Part shown: in pieces, positions 1 to 7,998 of the stretch
How positions within the stretch are numbered: the stretch's first letter is position 1
How the letters are laid out: each line of letters opens with the position of its first letter
Assembly: GCF_900109115.1 (NCBI RefSeq)
Contig: NZ_FNYV01000020.1
Coordinates: forward strand, 1-36,286
DNA: 36,286 bases
Source of the DNA: Micromonospora phaseoli
GTDB lineage: Bacteria > Actinomycetota > Actinomycetes > Mycobacteriales > Micromonosporaceae
Reading direction: 5' to 3'
Made by a program: the position numbers and the translations under genes
The notes under the pieces: generated by a model
What the model saw: the letters and a program-made list of their open reading frames with translations, nothing else
What the model was told of the DNA's origin: nothing
Databases searched by the model: none

Positions 1-57
1 CGGATGATCGCGTTTCGCGTACGCGAGCACGAGGACGATGGCGTGCTGTGGATGTGA
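1..57 (+). CDS. 3' end of an unidentified gene
   Basis: An open frame enters from the left edge and ends at a TGA after 18 codons (ending ...DDGVLWM). Nothing here identifies a family. The codons are GC-rich at third positions, which fits a real gene tail, but the fragment is too short to name. Confidence 0.35.
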   Translation, partial: RMIAFRVREHEDDGVLWM

Positions 58-69
58 CCGTGTCGTGTA

Positions 70-525
70 TTGGTGAGATCGCTTCCACCTGTCGATACCG
101 AACGTGCCAGGAGCCGTACGACGCACAGATTCGCGAGCCGACGTGATCGACATCGGCGGACCCGCCGGCCGCACATCAACCCCAAGGTCAGGAAGGCGCA
201 CGCATCTGCCGCCGAGGGCACTGCGTGGTTACTGCCTCAGCCGTATCGTCGATTGATGGATGGTGCCGGGGAGTCGTTAGATGTCGACGATGTGCTTGTG
301 ATGATCGAGCATCCGTTCGGCGAGGTGGAAACTTTGCTGGCGGAGTGGATCGCGACCGGCCCGGGCCCGCGTCGCTTCGTTCGACCGGTGCGAGCGCGTT
401 CTCGGTCGACCGGGCGGCGTCTGCCGTTGTCGGTAATCCCCCTGCAATACTGCAACAACGCACAGTCCCGCCGCGCGATCGCCGCCGGGCGCCTCGACGA
501 TCCTTGGCCGGACGCCACAAGCTAG
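70..525 (+). CDS. hypothetical protein
   Basis: A 151-codon frame, TTG start. The first 45 codons are arginine/serine-rich and look non-coding. From about residue 48 on (WLLPQPYRRL..., ...PLSVIPLQYCNN...) the composition resembles an ordinary soluble protein, with alternating hydrophobic and acidic segments. The true start may therefore lie inside this frame, or the 5' part may have been replaced by rearrangement. There is no clear ribosome binding site. I do not recognise the family. It sits between the truncated gene at the left edge and the Lrp regulator; overlapping frames on the other strand are of similar length but have poorer composition. Confidence 0.35.
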   Translation: MVRSLPPVDTERARSRTTHRFASRRDRHRRTRRPHINPKVRKAHASAAEGTAWLLPQPYRRLMDGAGESLDVDDVLVMIEHPFGEVETLLAEWIATGPGPRRFVRPVRARSRSTGRRLPLSVIPLQYCNNAQSRRAIAAGRLDDPWPDATS

Positions 526-702
526 CCGACAGCAACGACCGGCATTGGTCCACCATGCAGATCGCCGAGACGCACTCTTCTGCCGCGATCCGCGCGTCAC
601 CTTGCGTGACGGGCGCGAGGTCGTGCTGGGCGCGCAGTCTTGCCGATGAGCGCGCATCCGATCTTTGAGTAGGTGGAGTGCGCTCTGTCTAGGCACCGCG
701 GA
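526..702. other. intergenic, nothing recognised
   Basis: No convincing gene or RNA. It contains a weak inverted repeat near 587-611 (GCGCGTCACcttGCGTGACGGGCGC type) of unknown meaning. Confidence 0.3.
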
Positions 703-1173
703 CTACTTTTGGCCGTCGGGACACTGGTCGTGGACGTTGATAGGACGTTCGAAGAATGACTCCAGCACGACGATGGTCTGAGTGCTGGTAACTCCGTCGA
801 TCGCGAAGAGGCGCCTCAGGACGGCTTGCAGGTCTTCGGTAGTGGCGGTGCGGATCTTCACCAGCACGCTCGCCGCGCCGGCGATGATGTGCGCCTCCTG
901 AATCTCGGGTAGGGCCGCGAGCGCGTCACGGGTGGCAGCGTCGCCCATCCACGCATTGGCGCCGAGCATCACGAAGGCGAGCACGCCACGGCCGACGGCG
1001 GCGGGGTCGACGTCGACGGTGGTGCGGCGAATCACGCCTCGCTCGCGCAGCTTGCGCACGCGTTCGTGTGCCGAGCCTGCGGACAGGCCAACCGCCGCGC
1101 CCAAGGCGGCGTAGGACTGGGTCGCGTCGTGCTGCAGCTGAGTCAACAGGGCCCGGTCAATACCGTCAACCAT
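703..1173 (-). CDS. Lrp/AsnC family transcriptional regulator
   Basis: A 156-residue protein, the usual length for the family. Residues 5-50 form the AsnC-type winged helix-turn-helix (LTQLQHDATQSYAALGAAVG, then SAHERVRKLRERGVI as recognition helix and wing). Residues 65-145 are the RAM ligand-binding/oligomerisation domain with the typical alternating strands (GVLAFVMLGA, EAHIIAGAASVLVKI). Such proteins sense amino acids or other small effectors. The gene is divergent from the SMP-30 gene with about 95 bp between the start codons, so it probably controls that gene and itself. The ATG start at 1173 gives the full HTH. The last residues (DQCPDGQK) are a normal polar tail. Confidence 0.93.
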   Translation of the reverse strand: MVDGIDRALLTQLQHDATQSYAALGAAVGLSAGSAHERVRKLRERGVIRRTTVDVDPAAVGRGVLAFVMLGANAWMGDAATRDALAALPEIQEAHIIAGAASVLVKIRTATTEDLQAVLRRLFAIDGVTSTQTIVVLESFFERPINVHDQCPDGQK

Positions 1174-1269
1174 CAGGTGCCCATCGTGATCTGGACGGTG
1201 AACAAGTTGACCATATCAGTTTCGGCAATCATGCTCTTCATCAGAACACCGTTCCGGATGGAGGGCCGA
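1174..1269. promoter_or_regulatory. divergent promoter region between lrp-type gene and SMP-30 gene
   Basis: The gap between two divergent starts must carry both promoters and presumably the Lrp-type operator. It is clearly less GC-rich than its surroundings (TTGACCATATCAGTTTCGG and similar). TTGACC at about 1207 is a -35-like hexamer for the rightward gene. No exact palindrome was recognised. GGAGGG at 1260-1265 serves as the ribosome binding site for the start at 1270. Confidence 0.5.
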
Positions 1270-2202
1270 ATGTCTGACACTGTCCCTGCGGAGTTCCAGC
1301 TGCTGGATGAGAGGTTCCGGTACATCGACGGTGACTTTGTCTTGGAAGTCCTGCACGATGGCGCCCGCAAGACGGAAGGCCCGGCATACTTCGCGGCCGG
1401 CCGCTATCTGGTGTGGAGCGACATCCCCAACGATCGGCTGCTGCGCTGGGACGAGACCACCGGTGCGGTCGGCGTGTTCCGCCAACCCTCGGGCTACGCC
1501 AACGGCAACACCATTGACCGGCAGGGCCGGCTGATCACTTGCGAGCAGGGAAACCGGCGGGTGACCCGCACCGAGCACGACAGCACGGTCACCGTGCTGG
1601 CAGACCGCTACGACGGCAAGCAGCTCAACAGCCCCAATGACGTCGCGGTGCGGTTCGACGGCACGATCTGGTTCACCGACCCGATCTACGGCATCTACAG
1701 CGACTACGAGGGAAACAAGGCCGAGCCCGAGTTCGGCGGCTCGTGCTATGTGTTCCGGCTCGACCCCGCCACCGGCGACCTGCGTGTGGTCGCCGACGAC
1801 TTCTGCCGCCCCAATGGCCTAGCCTTCTCACCGAACGAACAGCAGCTGTTCATCGCCGACACCCGGCAGGAGCCCAGCCACATCCGTGTCTTCGACGTAA
1901 CCGCCGACGGGGCCCTCAGCGGCGGCAAGATCTTCGCCGAGTGTGACAACGGGCGCTTCGACGGCCTGCGCATCGACGACACCGGTCGGCTGTGGGTCGC
2001 GGCGTGGGACGGCGTGCACTGCTTCGACCCCGACGGCACCCTGATCGGGAAGTTGCTGCTGCCCGAACCGGTCGCCAATCTCACCTTCGGCGGACCGAAA
2101 CGCAACCAGCTGTACATCACCGCCGGGCGCTCCGTGTACACGCTGCGGGTCACCTTCAACGGCGCCCGCTACCCTCGATCCGCCGACAGCGAAGGGCGGT
2201 GA
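1270..2202 (+). CDS. SMP-30/gluconolactonase/LRE family protein
   Basis: A 310-residue six-bladed beta-propeller of the SMP-30/gluconolactonase/luciferin-regenerating family, which hydrolyses sugar lactones or related esters using a bound divalent metal. The expected metal/active-site segments are visible: KTEGPAYF (Glu), QLNSPNDVAV (Asn) and CDNGRFDGLRIDD (Asp), plus the blade motifs WFTDPIYGIY and RPNGLAFSPNE. No signal peptide, so probably cytoplasmic. The ATG at 1270 is preceded by GGAGGG; an in-frame ATG at 1258 is possible but badly placed for that site. It is divergent from the Lrp-type regulator, which suggests control by a sugar-acid or amino-acid-derived signal. The substrate cannot be told from sequence. 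Confidence 0.93.
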   Translation: MSDTVPAEFQLLDERFRYIDGDFVLEVLHDGARKTEGPAYFAAGRYLVWSDIPNDRLLRWDETTGAVGVFRQPSGYANGNTIDRQGRLITCEQGNRRVTRTEHDSTVTVLADRYDGKQLNSPNDVAVRFDGTIWFTDPIYGIYSDYEGNKAEPEFGGSCYVFRLDPATGDLRVVADDFCRPNGLAFSPNEQQLFIADTRQEPSHIRVFDVTADGALSGGKIFAECDNGRFDGLRIDDTGRLWVAAWDGVHCFDPDGTLIGKLLLPEPVANLTFGGPKRNQLYITAGRSVYTLRVTFNGARYPRSADSEGR

Positions 2203-2298
2203 GCCGCCGCGATCGAGCGGGGCCACAACGACGCCGAGCGCATCGCTCGCGAACACGTCTTAGATGCGCACGACAGCACCGACCAGGAAGGCTGAGCA
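2203..2298 (+). pseudogene. C-terminal remnant of a GntR/FCD-type regulator
   Basis: Directly after the SMP-30 stop a frame reads AAIERGHNDAERIAREHV and ends at TGA near 2295. This resembles the last helix of FadR/FCD-domain GntR regulators (A-I-x-x-G-D-x-x-x-A-E-x-x-A-R-x-H). No start codon or earlier part of such a protein is present, so it is a tail left by a deletion. The match is by eye and short. Confidence 0.45.
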
Positions 2299-2301
2299 CG
2301 A

Positions 2302-2688
2302 CTGCACCAATATTCCACAGTCGTCACCTGGACCGGCAACCGCGGCACGGGCACCAGCGGCTACCGCGACTACGGCCGCGACCACGAGGTGAGCACGGCC
2401 GGCCCCGCCCCGATCGCCGGCAGCTCCGACCCGGCGTTCCGAGGCGACAAGGCCCGATGGAACCCGGAACAACTTCTCCTCGCCGCACTCTCTGAGTGCC
2501 ACATGCTGTCCTACCTACACGCATGCACCGACGCCGGCGTGGTCGTCACCGGATACCTTGACCGGGCCGCTGGCGTAATGATCGAAGACGCTGGGACCGG
2601 ACAGTTAACCGAGGCCGTACTACGACCCGAGGTCACCGTCGCATCGCCGGACATGGTCGAGGCAGCCACCCGACTGCACGACGTCGCA
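2302..2688 (+). pseudogene. OsmC family peroxiredoxin, 3'-truncated
   Basis: The frame reads HQYSTVVTWTGNRGTGTSGY, then DPAFRGDKARWNPEQLLLAA, then LSECHMLSYLHACTDAGVVV. This is the OsmC/Ohr fold with the first conserved cysteine (SECHML) of the thiol peroxidase site. OsmC-like proteins reduce organic hydroperoxides. The usual start ATG is replaced by CTG (2302). The homology stops at LHDVA, about 2688, before the second half of the domain with its C-terminal strands. From there the DNA continues as part of a different gene in another frame. The protein is therefore truncated at its C terminus and probably dead. Confidence 0.75.
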
Positions 2689-2689
2689 C

Positions 2690-3364
2690 CTCGCCGGCGA
2701 GACGGAATCGTTCCCGTTGCTGCACCACTGGCGGGCGCTGCCCGGCCGCCCACCGGTCGCGGCCGAGCACCTCGACATCAACGCCGTCGTCGCACAGTTC
2801 GGTGACAACCAGGCCGTGCGTGCGCGGTTCGAAGCGCTGGCGGACGCCACCGCGAGCCTGGTGCTGCTCCTCGAACATCTCCCCGACGGGCTGCCTCGCT
2901 GGCTGAGCGACCCGGTCGGCAGAGCCGCGACGGTCGAGCGGCAGCTATTCGAGATGGTGGCGTTCCTGCGTAACCGCGAGCTGCTGCACTTGGACGGGCA
3001 CTTCGGCAACATCCGGGCCGACGACGCCCGGCTCTACCTCGTCGACTTCGGTCTCGCCACCTCACCGCACTTCGACCTGTCGGACGCCGAGCACGACTTC
3101 GCTACCCGCAACGCCGGTCACGATGCAGACTACGCTTCCATGCGACTGGTGAACTGGCTGGTCACCTCCGTATGCGGTAAGCCCGTTCCGGCCGGCAGCC
3201 GTCCCGTCGCCCGCAACCACTTTGTGCGCCGATGCGCGGCCGGTGATATCCCACCAGACCTGCCGCCGCCCGTTGGGGAGATCATCGCCAGACATGCCCC
3301 CGCCGCCGCCCGGATGAACGACTTCTGCTCGCGCTTGTTCGACGGCGACCTTCACGCCCAGTAA
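2690..3364 (+). pseudogene. kinase-like (APH/protein-kinase fold) protein, 5'-truncated
   Basis: About 224 residues from LAGETESFPLLHHWRALPGR to a TAA at 3364. The fragment carries a catalytic-loop-like LHLDGHFGNIR (D-x-H-x-x-N pattern) followed by LYLVDFGLA (DFG metal-binding motif), so it is the C-terminal lobe of a kinase or aminoglycoside-phosphotransferase-type fold. No nucleotide-binding N-lobe is present: upstream, sequence switches directly to the OsmC gene near 2689. An internal start near 2717 could make a 215-residue piece, but without an N-lobe it should not be an active kinase. Related actinomycete proteins are annotated as protein kinase family proteins of unknown target. Confidence 0.7.
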
Positions 3365-3640
3365 CCCGGCAAAGAAATCACTACGGATCGGGCCGGTTGA
3401 ATACGGCAACTACGCACTCGCACCGGGCACATCCGGGACGCCCCTCGGGACACCGACGTCACGCTACACAATGCGCCACCTGCGGCTAGACGACGGCGAA
3501 GCGCTTTCGTCGGCCGGCTCCGGGGGCAGCACCTCTCCGGCCGCCCCCGTGCCGGATCGAATCCTCGCCGATACCACCGCAGCGACCTGGCCCCGGTGCC
3601 GGCCACGCCTCGGCTCAAGCCTCAGCCGAGAGTGACGATC
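3365..3640. other. intergenic, nothing recognised
   Basis: No frame on either strand shows a recognisable family or a convincing start. The stretch is probably rearranged remnant DNA between the kinase fragment and the YCII gene. Confidence 0.3.
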
Positions 3641-4003
3641 TCATCCCTGCAAAACGCGCCGCGGCTTGAACCGGCGAACCTCCTGCGGCCAGCCGCAGGC
3701 CTCCGCGATTCTGCCGGCCCACATCCGCGCGGTCGCCTCATCCGGCACGTCCACGATGGTCAGGCCACCCAGGAACTCCTTGCTCTCGACATAGGGCCCG
3801 TCGGTGAAGACCATCGCACCGCTCGTGGCGTCGGCGGTGAAGACTGGGCCGTCCTCCTCCTCCAGGCCACCGGCGAAAACGAACGCCTCGGCGGCCTTGA
3901 TCTCATCAACAACCGCCCTGGCGAGTGGACCGCGCTCACGGAACCACTCCTCGGTGTGGTCACCCACCCACTGCTGATTGAAGTAGATGAGGTACTCAGC
4001 CAT
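3641..4003 (-). CDS. YCII-related (YciI/DGPF-type) protein
   Basis: A 120-residue protein, normal for the YCII family. It starts MAEYLIYFNQQWVGDHTEEW. It contains the conserved metal/ligand region GAMVFTDGPYVESKEFLGG, which is the DGPF-type signature (F-x-D-G-P-x-x-E-x-K-E-x-L-G-G), followed by IVDVPDEATARMWAGRIAEA. The family fold is a ferredoxin-like barrel related to muconolactone isomerase. Many actinomycete members are encoded near ECF sigma factors, but none is adjacent here. The ATG at 4003 has GAGGGAGC a few bases upstream. A longer in-frame extension to 4759 runs through the neighbouring transposase in antisense and is not real. Function beyond the fold is unknown. Confidence 0.88.
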   Translation of the reverse strand: MAEYLIYFNQQWVGDHTEEWFRERGPLARAVVDEIKAAEAFVFAGGLEEEDGPVFTADATSGAMVFTDGPYVESKEFLGGLTIVDVPDEATARMWAGRIAEACGWPQEVRRFKPRRVLQG

Positions 4004-4124
4004 GTCCGCTCCCTCTGATCGTCCCCGGACCCGCCGTCCGTCCCTGCGTACGCTACGAACGCGATCCGCCAGATCCGACACTCTCCAGCCTGATTCCTGC
4101 CAACCGGTCAACCGGCCCTCGGGA

Positions 4125-4771
4125 CTGTAAAACGAACGGTGTAACTCCTGATCAAGGAGCAGCACCTGATGACGGATGTCGTGATCACTGAGGTCGATAC
4201 TGGCCAGGTGGCGAAGCGTGGACCGGCGCGGCCGGTGGGAGACGGGGTCAACGATCAACTCGTCGCCCAGGTGGTGGAGCAGGCCCGTGCGGCGGGTCTG
4301 CGGCTCACCGGCGAGGGCGGGCTGCTGCAGCAGTTGACCAAGCGGGTCCTGGAAGCCGCTCTCGACGGTGAGATCACCGACCACCTGGGCTATGACAAGG
4401 GCGACCCAGCAGGGAACAACGGTCAGAACTCCCGCAACGGGGTGCGGGGCAAGACGGTGCTGACCGAGGTCGGGCCGGTGCAGATCGAGGTGCCCCGCGA
4501 CCGCGACGGCACGTTCGAGCCGCAGATTGTGCGTAAGCGTCAGCGTCGGTTGTCCGGGGTCGAGGACATGGTGATCTCCTTGTCGGCCAAGGGATTGACG
4601 ACCGGGGAGATCCAGGCCCACCTCGCGGAGGTGTATGGCGCGGACGTGTCCCGGCAGACGATCTCCACGATCACCGACAAGGTCGTCGACGGGATGACCG
4701 AGTGGCAGAACCGGGCCCTCGATCCGGTCTACCCGGTGATCTTCCTCGACGCGGTGCACGTGAAGACCCGG
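4125..4771 (+). mobile_element. IS256-type insertion sequence, right part lost
   Basis: Left part of an IS256/Mutator-type element. Its left end should lie just before the transposase, near the sequence CGAACGGTGTAACTCCTGATC. The right half is missing because an ISL3-type element begins at 4772. No matching right inverted repeat was found further on. Confidence 0.7.
4169..4771 (+). pseudogene. IS256 family transposase, N-terminal half
   Basis: About 200 residues of a Mutator/IS256 transposase, against roughly 400 expected. Visible are the N-terminal helices (DQLVAQVVEQARAAG), LLQQLTKRVLEAALDGEITD, the block VGPVQIEVPRDRDGTFEP, the motif SLSAKGLTTGEIQAHL, and the first catalytic Asp in PVIFLDAVHVK. 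The frame then runs into TRALSPVV and a stop that belong to the end of the inserted ISL3 element. The second Asp and the Glu of the DDE triad are absent, so the protein cannot be active. The N-terminal ATG at 4169 has AAGGAGC upstream. Confidence 0.9.
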
Positions 4772-5725
4772 GCTCTGTCGCCGGTTGTGTGAAGCAGATC
4801 AGTGCGCGAGGACGACGCGTTTGCGGAGCAGGTCGAGGCCGGCGCGGCCGAACATCTGCCGTTTGATCATCTTGAGGCGGTTGATGTTGCCTTCGACCGC
4901 GCCGGAGCTGTGCGGCAAGGTCAGGCCGTTGCGGACGGCGTCGAAATCGCGGCGCAGGTTGCGGGCGAACCCAGCCAACGGCGTGAGGGTGTCGACTTCG
5001 ACCGTGGTGATCCACACCTCGAGGCGGTCGCCGTGGTGACCGGTCATCATGACCGCGAAGTCTCGCACGTGCTTGACCAGCCGGTTAATGTCCCCATCCC
5101 GGCTGCGCAGCTCGTGAAGCTTGGTCGCGTCGCGGGCGTCGAGATGGTCAGGGTGAGTCATGATCCACGAGGTGACTTGACGCACCGATGGCGGTTTCGG
5201 GCCGGGGTGCGGGGCGTGGCCGAGGCCTTTGCGGAAGCGGCGTAGGTAACGCTGGACGGCCAGTTCTCCGCCGGGATAACCCTGCTGTTTGATTTCTCGG
5301 AACAGCTGCGTGGCGTTGCGTTCTCCTTCGTTCCAGCGCTGGTGCAGGTAGGCGACGTGGTCGTCGACTAGGTGCGCGCGTTGCTCGGTGACGGCGGTCA
5401 ACTCGGCGACACTGGCGGCGTTGAGGTACTTGCGAACCGTGGCCTGGTGCAGGCCGAGCTTGCGGCCGATCGCGGACTTGTTCAGTCCTTGTGCGGCGAG
5501 TTCGTGAACAGCGCCGTGGTGTTCGCGCAGGCGGGTCACGATCTTCTTCTCGGGTAGCGGCTGCACCTAGGCGGGCATGGTGTCGTGCGCTGGCGGGGGT
5601 GCCGGAGCGACGAGCCGGGACCGATAAGCGTTGACGGTCTTCTCGACCGCCTGGCCCAGGTTCTGCCAGAGATGGAACCGGTCCGGTGCGACCGCTTGCC
5701 CCTCTGCCGGATAGCATCGACATCC
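4772..5725 (-). mobile_element. ISL3-type insertion sequence remnant
   Basis: It starts at GGCTCTGTCGCCGGTTGTG (4772), which resembles the GGCTCTGTCTCACATT terminal repeat of the other ISL3-type remnant in this window (27.5 kb). It interrupts the IS256 transposase. The distal end is missing: transposase homology stops near 5722, before the N-terminal zinc-finger part. Confidence 0.7.
4799..5722 (-). pseudogene. ISL3 family transposase, N-terminally truncated, with internal stop
   Basis: Reading leftward, the frame begins inside the DDE domain (APDRFHLWQNLGQAVEKTVN, from about 5700). It meets an in-frame TAG at about 5567 and goes on as VQPLPEKKIVTRLREHHGAV, LNKSAIGRKLGLHQATVRKY (an HTH of the inserted region), then TTVEVDTLTPLAGFARNLRR and the C-terminal SSGAVEGNINRLKMIKRQMF with the catalytic Glu region. 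It ends RKRVVLAH. The N-terminal zinc-binding and first DDE parts are missing. The stretch after the amber codon could still be made from an internal start as a 255-residue fragment, but a full transposase cannot. Confidence 0.85.
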
Positions 5726-5797
5726 GCAGCTACACGGCCGCCGCAACTCCGACGTAGATCATCCCCGTGAGCTGCTGAAACGTTAGATCAGGCAAGT
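5726..5797. other. short junction, no gene
   Basis: Seventy bases between the ISL3 remnant and the TPR regulator remnant. The sequence CGGCTGGAGTACTAG at 5799-5813 just beyond it recurs exactly at 27582-27596, also beside an ISL3 remnant. Confidence 0.4.
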
Positions 5798-6301
5798 GCG
5801 GCTGGAGTACTAGGCGCTCTGGAGGCGTACTCCGCCCTGGTGCACGTTCACGCCCTCACGGGCAACCTGACCGACGGCCGCAGCGCGGTCACGGGCATGC
5901 GCCGCGTGGCCGATGAACTGCCCGACTCCGACGTCTCGAAGGTCGCCGGCCCGATCCAGCGCACGGCATCCTTCCACAGTTACCTTGAGTGCCGCATCGG
6001 ATCGATGAAGGAGGCCGAACGAGCCTTCACCGAAGCCGAGCCCGTGTTGCGCCCGGTACCGGTCTGGCTCGCAGACGCCAGGATCCACTACGGGCGAGCC
6101 ATGGTGACCCACGGCGACACGGCCCGGTGGAGTGGCCTTCGCGCTGGACGCGATCAAGCGACTACGCCACGACGTGCGCGTAGTCGGACTCGGCGTGAGT
6201 GACCTGCTTTCCGCCGTCCCGCCGCCCACCGCTCCGACGAGATCGACGAACTGCGGACCTACGTCGCCACCGGTTCGGGTCCCTGGGAGAACTTGGCATA
6301 G
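5798..6301 (+). pseudogene. C-terminal remnant of an XRE/TPR-type transcriptional regulator
   Basis: A reading frame without start gives LEAYSALVHVHALTGNLTDG, then SFHSYLECRIGSMKEAERAF, then ADARIHYGRAMVTHGDTA. It then shifts frame near 6125 to continue as GVAFALDAIKRLRHDVRVVG, and shifts again near 6226 to end DEIDELRTYVATGSGPWENL-A-stop at 6301. This is the helical TPR tail found in many actinomycete XRE-family regulators. The DNA-binding N terminus is absent and two frameshifts break the tail, so it is a pseudogene. The family assignment is by pattern only. Confidence 0.55.
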
Positions 6302-6335
6302 CGTGGCTGGCATACACCACCCGAACCGGGACGGA

Positions 6336-6376
6336 GGCGAAGGGGAGGCCGGGTGCGTTCCGGTCTCCCCTTCGCC
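6336..6376. terminator. strong bidirectional terminator hairpin
   Basis: GGCGAAGGGGAGGCCGG (6336-6352) pairs with CCGGTCTCCCCTTCGCC (6360-6376), 16 of 17 positions Watson-Crick plus one G:T, with a 7-base loop. It lies directly downstream of the DUF4394 gene. There is no T-run, as is usual in actinomycetes. Confidence 0.8.
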
Positions 6377-6399
6377 CGTCATGCGCGCGTTGTCGAGGA

Positions 6400-7404
6400 T
6401 CAGTGCTGGTCCAGTGGGAGTGCGATGTCAACGACGGTGTGGTCGCCGAAGGTGCCCTGCTTGTCGGCCTCGCCGGTCAGCATGTTGATCTTGTAGAGCT
6501 TGCTGTCATAGTCGACCTGGAGAACGGCGTAGCCCTTGTTGTAGACGGTCTTGTCGTCGCGGATGCTGCTGTAGATGTCGAAGCCGGCCCAGATTCCGGC
6601 GTCGACGCCGAGCTTGCCGGTGGCGGCGAGCTGCCCGGCGTTGGCCGGGGACTGCACCGCGACCTGGTCGAGGTTGGTGTCGATGTCGAACAGTGTCGTG
6701 GCGGTGTCCGGGTCGAGGTCGTTGTTGGTGTACGCCGCCCCGGTGACACCCTTCGCGGCATCGGTCGACGGCGGGTAGGTCAGCGTGCCGTCCACGACGG
6801 TGGTGTCGTCGTTGAGATTGTGGCGCAGGTTCTGGCCCTGGTCGCTGATGACCCGCAGCCGGTCCGCAGCCGGGTTGAAGTCCACGCCAAAGTAGCGGCC
6901 CTTGAGCGGGACGCTGAGCTGGCTGACCTCAGTGGCCCTCGCGTCGCGCGCGGAGATCAGGTAGACGCCGCCCTCGTCACCGACACCGTAGAGCCGGCCA
7001 TTCTGCACGCGGTAGTCGATACCGACGAGTTCCTCGTCGTCCTCCAGCCACACCCGGCCGATGACGCAGGCGTCCCACGGCTTCTCGACGTCGAACTTGA
7101 TCAGCTTCTGGTCGTCGGTCAACCCGATCCCCTTCAGCCCGTCCCGTCCGCCCTTCCGCTCGTACTTCGACCAGTGGCGGTTTTCGTCGTCGTACTGCGA
7201 CCAGTAGCCGCTCTCGTCGTCGTACCTCGACCCGTGTTCTTTGTCCCCATCACTGCCGTAGGAGGAGTGACACGACTTGTCGCGGTCGTGCTTCCCGTCG
7301 TCCCAGGACCCGCCATCCGCGACGGCCGGACCGGCGAACGCCCCGACGCCGACAGCGACCGACAGGCCAGCGAGCAACACACCCCTGTTGAGCGGATACT
7401 TCAT
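6400..7404 (-). CDS. secreted DUF4394 domain-containing protein
   Basis: A 334-residue protein. Residues 1-29 are a Sec signal peptide (basic MKYPLNR, hydrophobic LLAGLSVAVGVGAFAG, cleavage after AVA). Residues 30-85 are a polar, Asp/Tyr/Trp-rich linker with imperfect repeats (ESGYWSQYDDENRHWSKYE). The rest is a DUF4394 domain, a predicted beta-propeller-like region with RLYGVGDEGGVYLISARDA, RYFGVDFNPAADRLRVISD and NTNLDQVAVQSPANAGQLA-type blocks. DUF4394 proteins are extracellular and of unknown function. The ATG at 7404 has AAAGGTG upstream. A longer frame to 7719 adds no plausible signal peptide and is rejected. A strong hairpin terminator follows. Monocistronic. Confidence 0.92.
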   Translation of the reverse strand: MKYPLNRGVLLAGLSVAVGVGAFAGPAVADGGSWDDGKHDRDKSCHSSYGSDGDKEHGSRYDDESGYWSQYDDENRHWSKYERKGGRDGLKGIGLTDDQKLIKFDVEKPWDACVIGRVWLEDDEELVGIDYRVQNGRLYGVGDEGGVYLISARDARATEVSQLSVPLKGRYFGVDFNPAADRLRVISDQGQNLRHNLNDDTTVVDGTLTYPPSTDAAKGVTGAAYTNNDLDPDTATTLFDIDTNLDQVAVQSPANAGQLAATGKLGVDAGIWAGFDIYSSIRDDKTVYNKGYAVLQVDYDSKLYKINMLTGEADKQGTFGDHTVVDIALPLDQH

Positions 7405-7748
7405 GTCCAGCACCTTTCTGACACGGATAAACCGAAAGCCTCCGATCGGTCCCAGCAACATGAAAGCAGCTCGTAGACGGTCACAGGGTGACAACGAGTG
7501 ACGGTGAACCCGTTGGGCTGAAAGTATCCCTGAACAGCCGAAACACCGAGATTCATCAGCCCTTCGCCGCTCGACACAAGCCAGACAGAAGACTCGGCTC
7601 GCTCGCATGCCGATCGCAGCGTGATCCATCCGAAGCACCTCAAAGCACTTGGCCGGCAGACCGCTCACCACCGAGACTGCCTTGATCCGTACCGTTATCA
7701 GGATGGGAGCGCCCGCCATCCGCCGAGTCCGTCGTCACACGCCGGCCT
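7405..7748. other. intergenic, promoter side of DUF4394 gene
   Basis: About 340 bases with no convincing gene. It must contain the promoter of the DUF4394 gene. The direct word GTGACAACGAGTGACGGTGA near 7488 is a local near-repeat. Short frames here have poor composition. Confidence 0.35.
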
Positions 7749-7998
7749 GTCTCCGAGATCGAGAACAGGACGGCGAGCCGTCATTGGTGGGACGCGGACG
7801 CTGACAGCTACCAGGAGGCGCACGGATCGTTCCTCGGGGATGTCGATCTAGTCTGGTGCCCCGAAGGTGTGCGCGAAGCGGACGTCCGACTACTCGGTAA
7901 CGTGAAGGGCGCGCGAGTGCTGGAGCTAGGCTGCGGCGCGGCAGTTGGCTCCCGGTGGCTCGACGGGCAGGGTGCCGACGTGACGGCCCTGGACCTAT
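7749..7998 (+). pseudogene. class I SAM-dependent methyltransferase, truncated by an IS
   Basis: The frame reads VSEIENRTASRHWWDADADS, YQEAHGSFLGDVDLVWCPEG, then LLGNVKGARVLELGCGAAVG and QGADVTALDLS. VLELGCGAA is motif I (SAM binding) and VTALDLS is motif II of a class I methyltransferase. Homology ends exactly where the IS5-type element begins (7999). No ATG/GTG is obvious at the 5' end; the frame extends upstream to about 7710 without a start. After the IS the frame could continue weakly near 8839-8930 (VPRPRHLADTP), but this is uncertain. A small-molecule or ubiquinone-type methyltransferase is likely, substrate unknown. Confidence 0.75.

Noticed and set aside
3641..4759. A 372-codon minus-strand frame
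   Set aside because: Only its last 120 codons are the YCII protein; the rest is antisense to the IS256 transposase.
6199..7476. Long + strand frame of 425 codons
   Set aside because: Antisense of the DUF4394 gene, with unnatural Val/Asp repeats.
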